NCBI GenBank assembly: GCA_964354345.1
Contig: CAYGZL010000074.1
Span: 45,113-109,112, forward strand
DNA length: 64,000 nucleotides
Direction: 5' to 3'
Origin: CAYGZL01 sp964354345
Lineage (GTDB): Bacteria; Chloroflexota; Anaerolineae; Anaerolineales; UBA4823
A model generated the notes under the pieces. That model saw nothing but the letters and a program-made list of their open reading frames with translations, searched no databases and was not told the origin of the DNA. The position numbers and the translations under genes are program-made. Positions 17,445 to 26,928 of this stretch are shown piece after piece (the first letter of the stretch is position 1; each line of letters opens with the position of its first letter).

Positions 17445-19100
17445 TTATAGCCAAACTGGCGGTTGATACTCGCCCCAGGTCTGGCGTAGAACGCCACAAA
17501 TTTCTCCCAGCGTGGCATAGTTCTCCACCAACTCGATCAAAAGAGGGATCAGGTTCTCCAAGCCACGCGCAGCCATCTCCAGCCGAGAAAGCAACTCACT
17601 CACCCGGTTTGCCTCACGTCCCTTACGCAAGGCTACCAGGCGGGCATACTGTCCCTGTTCGATGGTAGGGTCAACTCTCAAGTGTTCTAAAGACAATGTC
17701 TCTTCCACCTGGAACTCATTAACACCCACCAGGGTTTCCTCGCCGTGTTCGATTGCCTGTTGATAGCGATACGCCGCTTGATGGATTTCGTCCTGGATAT
17801 AGCCCCTTTCAATAGCTACCAATGCACCACCCATCTCGTCGATCTGCTGGATGTAAGCTTCTGCCCTCCGTTCGATCTCATCAGTCAGATATTCCACGAC
17901 GTAGGACCCGGCCAGTGGATCGATCGTATCCGCAATCCCTGATTCGCAAGCGATGATTTGCTGTGTCCGTAATGCAACTCGTACTGATTTTTCGGTCGGC
18001 AACCAGAGTGCTTCATCCATACTGTTCGTATGGAGAGATTGCGTCCCACCTAAGACGGCTGCCAGAGCTTGTAAAGCCACACGCACCACATTGTTCTCGG
18101 GTTGTTGAGCAGTCAAGGTTGAGCCGGCTGTCTGGGTATGAAAACGTAGCAGCCAAGAGCGCGGATTTTTCGCCCCAAAGCGCTGACGCATGATCCTGGC
18201 CCACATCCGGCGGGCTGCCCGAAACTTGGCGACTTCTTCCAGGAAATTATTATGCGCGTTGAAAAAGAAGGAAAGTTGTTCGGCAAAATCGTCAATGTTC
18301 AGTCCGCTCTGGAGCGCGGCCTGCACGTAAGCGATGCCATTTGCTAATGTAAACGCCACCTCCTGTACTGCAGTCGAACCAGCTTCTCGAATATGGTATC
18401 CGGAGATACTGATCGTATTCCAACGTGGGATTTCCATCTGGCAATATTTAAATACATCAGTAATCAGGCGCATCGAAGGGCCAGGAGGGAAGATATAGGT
18501 ACCGCGGGCAATATATTCTTTCAAAATATCGTTTTGGATTGTGCCACGCAATTGCTTTGTCTCCACACCCTGGCGCCGGGCAACTGCGATATACATCGCT
18601 AAGAAGATCGCCGCTGGCGCGTTGATGGTCATACTGGTGGAAACCTTGCCAAGGGGGATTGCTGAGAAAAGCGTCTCCATATCCTGTAAACTGGAAATTG
18701 ACACGCCAACCCTGCCTACCTCACCCCTGGCAATTGGGTCATCGGCGTCATAACCAATTTGTGAGGGTAAATCAAATGCAACCGAAAGACCGGTTTGCCC
18801 CTGCTCGAGTAAGAACCGGTAACGACGATTGGATTCTTCGGCGCTGGCATAACCAGCATACTGTCGCATGGTCCAAAAACGTCCGCGATACATACTCGGT
18901 TGCACACCGCGAGTGAACGGGTACTGGCCCGGAAAACCAAACTTTTCGTAATAATTCGCATCCGGATCAACCGGAGTCAGTAAGCGCGGCATGGGAATGC
19001 CCGAGGAGGTCGTAAACTCCGGCTTACGTTCTGGGAAGCGCTTCAATGTCGGTTGGAGGATATTCTCTTCCCAGTCGTGTTGTTCGTCTTCGAAAACCAT
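17445..19100 (-). CDS. Methylmalonyl-CoA mutase, large subunit catalytic part
   Basis: 551 aa. Hallmarks of the substrate-binding barrel: TRGVQPSMYRGRFWTMRQYA, GLSVAFDLPSQIGYDADDP, MTINAPAAIFLAMY, NTISISGYHIREAGSTAVQE, RLITDVFKYC and GGTQSLHTNSMDEAL. The chain ends without the C-terminal cobalamin-binding domain, so a separate B12 subunit must exist elsewhere; this split form is common. With the epimerase it links propionyl-CoA and succinyl-CoA metabolism. The frame extends to 19151, but the ATG at 19100 has GGTGAGGTG just upstream. Confidence 0.9.
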   Translation of the reverse strand: MVFEDEQHDWEENILQPTLKRFPERKPEFTTSSGIPMPRLLTPVDPDANYYEKFGFPGQYPFTRGVQPSMYRGRFWTMRQYAGYASAEESNRRYRFLLEQGQTGLSVAFDLPSQIGYDADDPIARGEVGRVGVSISSLQDMETLFSAIPLGKVSTSMTINAPAAIFLAMYIAVARRQGVETKQLRGTIQNDILKEYIARGTYIFPPGPSMRLITDVFKYCQMEIPRWNTISISGYHIREAGSTAVQEVAFTLANGIAYVQAALQSGLNIDDFAEQLSFFFNAHNNFLEEVAKFRAARRMWARIMRQRFGAKNPRSWLLRFHTQTAGSTLTAQQPENNVVRVALQALAAVLGGTQSLHTNSMDEALWLPTEKSVRVALRTQQIIACESGIADTIDPLAGSYVVEYLTDEIERRAEAYIQQIDEMGGALVAIERGYIQDEIHQAAYRYQQAIEHGEETLVGVNEFQVEETLSLEHLRVDPTIEQGQYARLVALRKGREANRVSELLSRLEMAARGLENLIPLLIELVENYATLGEICGVLRQTWGEYQPPVWL

Positions 19101-19171
19101 ACACACCTCACCAAGTTGCCATCGATCATGCCATTGGAAGCCGATCAACAATGGCTCGAATCGGGTTGTTG

Positions 19172-19177
19172 TATAAT
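19172..19177 (+). promoter_or_regulatory. -10 box of the HExxH lipoprotein (leaderless type)
   Basis: TATAAT, then exactly 7 nt, then ATG at 19185. It marks the lipoprotein start, which lies 44 codons inside a longer open frame. Confidence 0.62.
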
Positions 19178-19184
19178 AACACCT

Positions 19185-21128
19185 ATGCGCCGGTTATGGA
19201 TACTCTGCCTGTTGTTATTGGTCTCCTGTCGCGCCTTTACGCCCCGCACCTGGTTCCCGCAAACACTTGTCCCAACTCAAATCCCTGCCCTGGTTACGCC
19301 CAGTGCTCTGGACTATTCTTCCACAACGCCTCCACCACCGGCGGTGACGCTAAGCCCTTTTCTTCCTGCGACGCCATCACTTACCCCGCCAGTTCAAACA
19401 CCCACTTTCCCATTCACCCCCCCGGCAACACAACCTCCCTCAGCAACTACCACCCAGTCAACGCCGGTGAGCGGTATCCATGTACGCTATCATCCAGATG
19501 GTCCCTTATCCGTAGGGGACCAAATCAGTCTGGAGGTTATCAAATTGGATGGCAGTCACACAACCGGTCAATCGGTTCAGGTACAGCTAGAGGCACCAAG
19601 TGGTCCCATTTTGGGCAGTGGGAATTTCAGTAGCTTTGGGCTGGGTGAACGCCAACAGGTAACCTTGATGTGGGTTTGGGACACACGCCTTTCAACCGCA
19701 GGTCAACATCGATTAACTTTCACCATCCAACCCGCTAACCTAAGCTGGGTCGATACAATTACCCTTCAACCACGCCAGGCGGTACCACCCCCCGAACCCA
19801 ACGCAGCCTGGGCCATCGCTAAAAGTAGTTGTTGCACAATCAACTACATTACCGGCACAGAAGCGGAACGAGACTTGCCAGACATGCTCAAAATGACCGC
19901 TGAGCAAGCTCAGGATGCCAGTCAACGACTGGGAATCAACTTCACAGTACCAATTACGATTACCCTTCTGCCGCGCGTCCTGGGACACGGTGGTTTCACC
20001 AGCCGGGAAATTGCCGTCTCAAAGGTTGATCGTAACTATGCCGCAGGCTGGCCAGCCATGGTGTTACACCATGAGATGATCCATGAACTGGACAACCGCC
20101 TGGGTGGGAAAAACCGACCATCCATTTTGGTTGAGGGATTAGCGGTTTACCTGACAGGTGGGCACTTTAAACCCGAACCGCTAATGCAAAGAGCCGCAGC
20201 TCTGTTAGATCCCACCCCCGGCTGTGTTCATACAACACCAGGCAATCACAATTCCAGTCAGTCGCAACCCATATGCGGTCTGGGTTGGTATATCCCTCTG
20301 GTTAATCTGACAGATAATTTCTATCCGTCTCAACATGAGATTGGGTATCTGGAAGGAGCAGCACTGATCGAATTTATCGTAAAAACCTGGGGATGGCAGG
20401 CGTTTGCCGATCTTTACCGGAATATGCCTGACCCTGCACAGCTACCTGACCAACCGACCAATCCAACGCCTTCCCAGGTGTTGGACACAGCGCTCCAAAC
20501 TCACTTGGGACTCAGCCTGACTGACCTGGAGCAGCGTTTTGTCGAAGCGCTCCGGAATGGCGAGTTAGAATCCCGGTGGGTCAGCGATGTTCAATTAACG
20601 GTCAATTTTTATAATACCATGCGGCGCTACCAGCAACTCCTCGATCCGTCTGCTTATTATCTGACTGCCTGGCTACCAGAACCAGCGGAAATGCGCCAGC
20701 GCAGTATAGTAGCTGACTATCTTCGCCGCCCATCCACACCTGCCAACCTGGCCCTGGAATTGATGTTGGCCACCGCCGGCACCAGCCTGAACAGCGGTGA
20801 TTATGCTACAGCACAGGATATTTTAAATTCGATCAAGACGGTCTTGGATCATGTCGAAGCCCAGGATCCCCAGCCTTTTTCGAGCGACACACTAGCCGCT
20901 GATTATGCATCCATTGTCCAGGCTGTCGTAAACGTTGGGTATCAGCCCCAACGATTGCGTATTACCAACTTTTCGGCGCAAGTCTGGGTCAGAGCCGTTT
21001 CGCCAGAGCTATTATTACTCAATTTATTCCAAACCGGACGAGGCTGGAGATTTGTTGGAGAAACGCGCTGGACCTTCCCCTGGCAACAGCAGCCTTGGGG
21101 ATTTGCCTGGTTGCTGTACAGACACTGA
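19185..21128 (+). CDS. Lipoprotein with peptidase-MA-like HExxH domain
   Basis: 647 aa from the chosen start. MRRLWILCLLLLVSC is a lipoprotein signal with Cys at about 15. A Pro/Thr-rich linker (about 20-110) and a beta-rich domain (about 120-205) follow. Then comes a metallopeptidase-like domain with HHEMIHELD (HExxH) and downstream EGLAVYLTGG, where Glu may be the third zinc ligand. The C-terminal 200 residues are helical. Fold class suggests a gluzincin peptidase acting outside the membrane; substrate unknown. The open frame starts at 19053, but only the inner ATG has a lipobox and a -10 box 7 nt upstream. Confidence 0.72.
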   Translation: MRRLWILCLLLLVSCRAFTPRTWFPQTLVPTQIPALVTPSALDYSSTTPPPPAVTLSPFLPATPSLTPPVQTPTFPFTPPATQPPSATTTQSTPVSGIHVRYHPDGPLSVGDQISLEVIKLDGSHTTGQSVQVQLEAPSGPILGSGNFSSFGLGERQQVTLMWVWDTRLSTAGQHRLTFTIQPANLSWVDTITLQPRQAVPPPEPNAAWAIAKSSCCTINYITGTEAERDLPDMLKMTAEQAQDASQRLGINFTVPITITLLPRVLGHGGFTSREIAVSKVDRNYAAGWPAMVLHHEMIHELDNRLGGKNRPSILVEGLAVYLTGGHFKPEPLMQRAAALLDPTPGCVHTTPGNHNSSQSQPICGLGWYIPLVNLTDNFYPSQHEIGYLEGAALIEFIVKTWGWQAFADLYRNMPDPAQLPDQPTNPTPSQVLDTALQTHLGLSLTDLEQRFVEALRNGELESRWVSDVQLTVNFYNTMRRYQQLLDPSAYYLTAWLPEPAEMRQRSIVADYLRRPSTPANLALELMLATAGTSLNSGDYATAQDILNSIKTVLDHVEAQDPQPFSSDTLAADYASIVQAVVNVGYQPQRLRITNFSAQVWVRAVSPELLLLNLFQTGRGWRFVGETRWTFPWQQQPWGFAWLLYRH

Positions 21129-21131
21129 TAA

Positions 21132-21824
21132 CTAAGGACACTCGCCGGCGGAAAACAAAAAGCTAAAGTAGCGACACCACCGTTCTGTCCCTCCGGCATC
21201 GATATAAAATAACCCGGCTATAACAATAATTAATACCAATAATACCATGCACCCACAACCAGCCAGGAACCAGCTACGGTTAAGACCGCGGCTTTCTTCC
21301 TCAAGAGGAAGATCGAGATCATCGGGTCCAGAGGGAATTTCAGTTGAAAAAGTTGAGATATAGCCTGGGGCAGGTTCCGTTTCTGGAACACCTGGTTCAG
21401 CAGCGGCTGTCACAGGCATCTGCCCGGCGGGTTGTACAGGCAACGCGCTCACAGGTTCTACCTGTGCTGGCGCTGGTTGGGCGCCTGGCACGACCACCCC
21501 GGTGGCGTCTGCATCCAATGTGACTTGTTCCACCACCAGGCTAACCTTTTCGCCCAGCAAAATTAATTCGTCTGGATGTAAGGAATGCGGCCCCATTAAA
21601 CGTTGCCCATTTACGAAGGTGCCGTTGGTTGATCCAACATCTTCCATTACATAGCCACCAGCCTGGGCGGTTAATATCACATGCTTACGAGACACCTCCA
21701 GCTCATTGATGGGAATATCACTCGCTGGATCACGCCCAATCGTGATCTCACCCTTGACCAGATCGTAAGTTTTACCTGGTGTAGGACCAGTGCGCATTAC
21801 TAAACGATAAATTTGGGCAGCCAT
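21132..21824 (-). CDS. FHA domain protein with C-terminal membrane anchor
   Basis: 230 aa. N-terminal FHA domain (about 1-95): GEITIGRDPASDIPI, VSRKHVILT and GSTNGTFVNG are the phosphothreonine-binding motifs. A Pro/Ala-rich linker (about 115-160) leads to one membrane segment (about 190-213). FHA domains read phosphothreonine marks from kinases such as the one at 24752. AGGAGG lies 5 nt before the ATG. Convergent with the lipoprotein gene, with 3 bp between stops. Confidence 0.85.
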   Translation of the reverse strand: MAAQIYRLVMRTGPTPGKTYDLVKGEITIGRDPASDIPINELEVSRKHVILTAQAGGYVMEDVGSTNGTFVNGQRLMGPHSLHPDELILLGEKVSLVVEQVTLDADATGVVVPGAQPAPAQVEPVSALPVQPAGQMPVTAAAEPGVPETEPAPGYISTFSTEIPSGPDDLDLPLEEESRGLNRSWFLAGCGCMVLLVLIIVIAGLFYIDAGGTERWCRYFSFLFSAGECP

Positions 21825-21955
21825 GCTTGCCTCCTGGGATATAGAACTAATGATAGTGTAAACACTTCTGCGACAGATGTCAACCGGTTTTCAGCATGAC
21901 CAGACCGACCGAACATGTATGTATGCGGACCTTCCAAAAGGTGAAGCGTTGGTGA

Positions 21956-22942
21956 TTATATATGAATCTCTACCACATCCCCATCCTGAAGCAGGTAATC
22001 GCGGTGCACCAACTGCCCGTCGTACACAGTTTTCCCCCAGGCGCGCGCAAATTTCATCTTTTCCAGAAAATCCTTGTGAATCCTGCCAGCCAGATCTTCA
22101 ACTGTGCTACCTTTTTTTAGCACAAATGGGTGGGTGAGATCGGCATCCTTACCGGGGGTTTTGGTATACACTCGAATGATCTCCAACTGATCGAATATTT
22201 CTTGCCTGACTCGCCCCAGGTTACGCCCATTAAGCGCAGAAATTGGTATACATGGCCATTTTTCGTCGAGCAACTCACAAAATATCTTATAAAGCTCTTC
22301 AGCCCGATCATCGTCGCATTTGTTCACCAGAACAACCAGGGGCAAGAAGTGCAATAATGGGTTTGGTGGATAGCGGTCTTGTAAATGTCGTGAGATAATC
22401 CGGGCTTCCTCCAACAAAATAATGGTTTCCTTGAGTTGTTGAATGGGATCTTCTTCCAGGTCAACCACCAACAGAATCATATCCGCCCGGCGGATGAGAT
22501 CCTTCAGACGCGGCTCCACGAACTCCCGGTTGAAGGGTGGTGTGTCCACCAGTTGGATCTGAACAGCGTTATATAGCAGCATGCCTGGGGCTGGTTCAAA
22601 GGTAGGTTGTGAGGCGGCGATATGCAACGCTTCCGAGCCAGTCAAGGCAGCCACCAGGGAGGATTTACCTACCCCGGCTGGTCCAATAACCACCACCTGT
22701 CCGGCTCCAGCCTTGGGGATAGAGTAGACCGAATCGTGTTTTCCCCCACCCTTATGGATTTGAGTTTCCTCCTTCAACTTTGCCAGCTTACGCCGTAAAT
22801 CTGCCCGCAGGTGATCAGTGCCCTTATGCTTCGGCACTACACTGTACATCTCTTCGAGCAGCTCGATTTTCTCCTCGGTGGTCTCCGCTAACCGGAAGCG
22901 CTTTTCAATCTCGAAATAATCAGGTGGAAGGTTAGTAGGCAT
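21956..22942 (-). CDS. OBG/DRG-like GTPase with TGS domain
   Basis: 328 aa. Helical N-terminal region (about 1-75), then G1 GPAGVGKSSLVAALTG, G3-like DTPPF (DxxG is altered to DTPP), G4 NKCD and a C-terminal TGS domain ending in LLQDGDVVEIHI. This matches the DRG/Rbg group of TRAFAC GTPases, which associate with ribosomes. The G3 change (DTPP instead of DTPG) is as seen in some DRG-like bacterial proteins. Start: a TTG at 22957 is also possible; the ATG at 22942 has no clear ribosome binding site either. Confidence 0.8.
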   Translation of the reverse strand: MPTNLPPDYFEIEKRFRLAETTEEKIELLEEMYSVVPKHKGTDHLRADLRRKLAKLKEETQIHKGGGKHDSVYSIPKAGAGQVVVIGPAGVGKSSLVAALTGSEALHIAASQPTFEPAPGMLLYNAVQIQLVDTPPFNREFVEPRLKDLIRRADMILLVVDLEEDPIQQLKETIILLEEARIISRHLQDRYPPNPLLHFLPLVVLVNKCDDDRAEELYKIFCELLDEKWPCIPISALNGRNLGRVRQEIFDQLEIIRVYTKTPGKDADLTHPFVLKKGSTVEDLAGRIHKDFLEKMKFARAWGKTVYDGQLVHRDYLLQDGDVVEIHI

Positions 22943-23039
22943 CAGAAACAAATCCAATAAATGAAAATTTGAAATGCATCTTTATTGCACGATTGAGTAA
23001 GTTAATGTTATATTTATTATACTCATACCAGGAGGGCTT

Positions 23040-24743
23040 ATGGATGCTTATGGAAAAATCATCCTAAAAAGTTTCGAGGGGGATGAAAAATCTTATACCC
23101 TGGCCAAACCAGTGGTTGTTATCGGGCGCGGGGCGGAAAATGATATTGTCCTACTCGATCCACGCGTATAACATGCACATGCTCGTTTGCAATATGATGG
23201 CAAAGAAATTTCCATTATTGACCTTGACTCTGCGAATGGAACTTTCATAAAAGGCGAGCGCATCCAACGTGCTACACTGGCGGTTGGAGATGAGGTTACA
23301 CTGGGTCGCAGCATCTTGCGCCTCGAATCCACCAGCGTAGAAGAAGGATCAGACCTGACGGTGATCGATTCGTCCAGCGATCTGGCAGCCACGTTGAGTA
23401 CGGCGACTTTCTCGACCCGTCTCCAGGATACACAGACACCCCGACTGGTGGTACGTACACCCGAGCGCACCTGGGAATTCCTGCTTACCGGCGATAAAGC
23501 CACAATCGGACGGCATCCTGACTGCCAGATCTGCATTCCGGGTCCCAAAATATCGCGCCATCATGCCGTGATCGAGGCACAGGAGGACAATTTTATCGTT
23601 CGTGACCTGGGAAGCGCCAATGGAACCTGGTTCGGACAGCAGTCGATTCGAGAGCACCGCCTGCAGGATAACGACTCTATAAAAATCGGCGATACACTGT
23701 TGATCTATAAAAAAGGTTTCTCCCAGGATGATCTGACCTTGATCGAGGACCGAGGCCAAAAAGAGCTCCCACCACGCCGAAGTGTAGTCTTCGTCCCCGG
23801 TCTGATGGGTTCAGAATTATGGCTAGGAGAGGAAAGAGTCTGGCCCAACATTAGCTACCTGTTTTCGCACCAGGATATCTTTCGTTTTCCCGATGGTGCA
23901 CCGCTGGAAGCGCGCGGGATTGTGAATGAGGTGGTCATTGTCCCCAACCTGATCAAGCAAGAACAGTATGGCCGGTTAGGCGATTTCCTGGTCGAAGTCT
24001 TGGGATATACGCGCCAGGTTGATTTGCTTGAATTTGGTTACGATTGGCGCCAGGATGTTCGTCGGTCAGCACAGCAACTGGCAGTAGCTATTGAAGCCAG
24101 CACACTTACTTTACCCATCACCCTGATCGCTCACAGCCTGGGTACTCTGGTCAGCCGCTATTATGTCGAATGCCTGGATGGGAAGGTAAAAGTTGAGCGT
24201 CTGATTCTGTTGGGCGGCCCTCACCTGGGCGTCCCTAAAGCAGTGACCAGTATGCTCACCGGGGAAGGTTTACTACCCTTTGGTTTGATGGGCGATAAAA
24301 TGAAGAAATTACTGGTCACTTTCCCCTCCATGTATCAGATTTTACCCACCTATGTATGCGCCCATGACCAGAATGGACAACCTATCAACATTTTCAAGGA
24401 TACCACCTGGCTGCCTACCACCTACCATACTCTACTTAGCCAGGCGGGTGAATTTCGCCATGAGCTGGGAATGCATTCTTCTGTACCAACCATCTCAGTC
24501 TTTGGTTATGGCATCAAAACTATCAGCCATCTTTCCATTCAACGCGGCCTGGTGGGCAACTGGTTCAAGTTGGCGCTGGAATGCAAACCAACCGGCGATG
24601 AAACTATCCCCGAGCTGAGCGCTATCTTGCCCGGTACGGAGATTCACCCCGTTCAACAGAATCATGGCTCGTTGTATGTTGACAACGATGTGAAAATGCG
24701 CCTGAAATTAGAACTTACCCGTAGCGCACTACCGACTCAATAA
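23040..24743 (+). pseudogene. FHA-FHA-LCAT lipase gene with an in-frame TAA
   Basis: A strong AGGAGG (23029-23035 region) precedes ATG 23040. The frame is open for 567 sense-length codons except one TAA at 23169-23171 (codon 44). Codons 1-43 and those after the stop together form one FHA domain (IGRGAENDIVLLDP, then HAHARL, SANGTF), with the stop at the conserved Ser of VSxxHA. A second intact FHA (about 140-210) has GRHPDCQI, ISRHHAV and GSANGTW. Then comes an alpha/beta hydrolase of the LCAT type: FVPGLMGSE, nucleophile in IAHSLGTL and a late His in QNHGSLY. It precedes the kinase gene by 8 bp. It could be a recent nonsense mutation, an assembly error or a split gene with a TTG restart at 23187. 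Confidence 0.75.
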
Positions 24744-24751
24744 AGTGATCT

Positions 24752-26911
24752 ATGCTTCCTGAATCGTTCGGCAAATATATAGTTGATCGCCGGATCGGTT
24801 ATGGGGGTATGGCCACCGTTTATGCAGCCCATAACCCTCTGGTCGATCAGTGTGTGGCGATCAAAACCATCCATCCCCATCTGATAGATGACGAAAAATT
24901 TTCCCGGCGTTTCAGACAGGAAGCCAAACTGCTGGCTTCGCTACGAAACGAACACATTGTGCGTTTTCTTGATTTTGATCTGGAAAAAGGCCAACCTTAT
25001 CTGGTAATGGAATATCTGGGGGGTGGATCCCTGGCCCAACAGCTTGTCCGGTTGCATGCCAGCGGAGATCGGCTGGCTGGATGCGATATGATCCAGGATG
25101 TGCAAGCGATCGCTGACGCCCTGGATTACGCTCATAGGCGGTCTATGATCCACCGGGACATTAAACCCGCCAATATCTTATTCACCGAAGAAGGGAAACC
25201 GGTTGTGACGGACTTCGGGATCACAAAAGTGCTCTCTGAAACCTTGCAACTCAGCGCAACCGGATCGATTCTGGGCACGCCGGCTTACATGGCCCCAGAA
25301 CAAATATCCGGCGGGGAAGTCGATGCCCGGACAGATATCTACGCCTTGGGAATCATGGTATATGAAATGGTCGCCGGTAGAGTGCCATTCCAGGGTACTA
25401 CCCCGACAGAAATCATGCTCAAGCAGGTCAACCAGGCGCCGCTCCCGCCCAGCGAATTCTACCCACACATCAGCCCACCCGTTCAACAAGTCATCTTGAA
25501 GGCGTTGGCCAAAGATCCTGCGGATCGTTATCACAGCGCTGGGGAATTCGCTGAGGCCTTTTGCGCTGCCATGCAATCTCCCTGCGAATCACCAGTTGAA
25601 ACACCTGCTGAATCCGAGACTGTCATTGACCTGGTTAGCCCGGAGGAAAAAACCGTCCTGGACACCCCCCCGTCTGGAGAATCGACGGTTCGAGAAGTGT
25701 CAACGCCAAAAGAGCAGAAAAAATCTCAAAAGCGACCGGCGTCAAAAAAAACAAAGCCGGGTGGCGAACAAGCACCAACAAAAAAGAAGGAACCTAAAAA
25801 GCCATCAGTCGTTATAAAACAGGCGGCGCCTGGAAACCAAATACCCACTTCTGAAGAGTACAAACCCGAAGGGACGCCCTGGGAAGTGTCCGAATTCCCG
25901 CTTAACCGACCAGACGTGGATGTTGCCGAACCCCCTCCGATGGAGATGGAAAATCTCTTTACATCTAATGAAGAGGATAATCCAATACAAACCGGGGAGA
26001 CTCCCGAACCCGATTTCCTCCCGATAGTGACTGCGACCAACAGTAGCGAACCTGGCAGGCAAGACACGATAACCGACAATGGCTTATCCACTGATTATGA
26101 CGGAATTCCTGAGTTGCCAATTGAGACAGCGCCTATGGGGGAGCAAGAGGCTGGGGATTTTAATGGACAACCTTATGAGACGTTCGGCCAGACCACCAGG
26201 CGGAACCCGTTAGTCTATCTAATTCCAGTCGGTGTGTTGCTCCTGGTATTGTTGATCTGGGTTATGGCAAGCCGTTCCTCCCAATCGAAATTGGCATCCA
26301 CCCCGGTCCTGCCGACGCGCGGTTTGACAATTCAAAACACAAGCGTCCCTGTTTCAATCCAACAAACTTACACCGAGCCAATCCAGACTCAGGCGCAGGC
26401 TACCACACTACCAGTGGTCACGCCCGATTCCAGCGCACAAGTCAAATATTCCTGGGTTAGTGGCGCTTCTGGCATCATTCATGCCCCGATCCCACAAGAA
26501 TGGACGGATATTGATCCACTGGGGTCTTTGTATCCCAACCTTTTCCCCCTGACAGGTGAAGAGCTGGTTGCGGCGCCAAATCTGAACCAATTTAAGAAGC
26601 TTGGCGGAGGCAGCGGCGCCCTGATTGCACTAACCTCGAACCTTATCGAACCCGAACCAACGCTGGACATGTTGGTAACTGAGTTAAATTACGATTGCAC
26701 CCGGGTGGGACGTTCTGCATACCAAAGATCTGGATACGAGGGTTGGTATGATCTTTATACCGATTGCGGGAGTCATCAGACAACACTGTATATTCTCGCC
26801 GCGAAAACACTTGAATATCCCATATATTTTGTAGTTTTCATCCAGGCGCAATCCCCTGGTGACGTTGCAGCAGCTCAGAAGATCATGAACGAAGTCACAT
26901 TGACACCTTGA
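24752..26911 (+). CDS. PknB-type Ser/Thr protein kinase, membrane anchored
   Basis: 719 aa. Kinase domain at about 8-275: glycine loop IGYGGMATV, Lys in VAIKTI, HRDIKPANILF, DFGI, GTPAYMAPEQ. A long Lys/Pro/Glu-rich linker (about 280-480) leads to one membrane helix (about 487-508) and a 200-residue external C-terminal domain without PASTA repeats. It likely phosphorylates Thr residues read by FHA proteins; two FHA genes lie within 4 kb and one is directly upstream by 8 bp. The external domain (SGASGIIHAPIPQEW) could sense a signal, but no ligand is known. Confidence 0.9.
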   Translation: MLPESFGKYIVDRRIGYGGMATVYAAHNPLVDQCVAIKTIHPHLIDDEKFSRRFRQEAKLLASLRNEHIVRFLDFDLEKGQPYLVMEYLGGGSLAQQLVRLHASGDRLAGCDMIQDVQAIADALDYAHRRSMIHRDIKPANILFTEEGKPVVTDFGITKVLSETLQLSATGSILGTPAYMAPEQISGGEVDARTDIYALGIMVYEMVAGRVPFQGTTPTEIMLKQVNQAPLPPSEFYPHISPPVQQVILKALAKDPADRYHSAGEFAEAFCAAMQSPCESPVETPAESETVIDLVSPEEKTVLDTPPSGESTVREVSTPKEQKKSQKRPASKKTKPGGEQAPTKKKEPKKPSVVIKQAAPGNQIPTSEEYKPEGTPWEVSEFPLNRPDVDVAEPPPMEMENLFTSNEEDNPIQTGETPEPDFLPIVTATNSSEPGRQDTITDNGLSTDYDGIPELPIETAPMGEQEAGDFNGQPYETFGQTTRRNPLVYLIPVGVLLLVLLIWVMASRSSQSKLASTPVLPTRGLTIQNTSVPVSIQQTYTEPIQTQAQATTLPVVTPDSSAQVKYSWVSGASGIIHAPIPQEWTDIDPLGSLYPNLFPLTGEELVAAPNLNQFKKLGGGSGALIALTSNLIEPEPTLDMLVTELNYDCTRVGRSAYQRSGYEGWYDLYTDCGSHQTTLYILAAKTLEYPIYFVVFIQAQSPGDVAAAQKIMNEVTLTP

Positions 26912-26928
26912 CTCAGACAATTTAACTT

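Noticed and set aside
23187..24743. Calling the FHA-lipase as a normal gene starting at 23187
   Set aside because: This start is TTG without a ribosome binding site inside an FHA domain; ATG 23040 has AGGAGG and the missing half of the domain.
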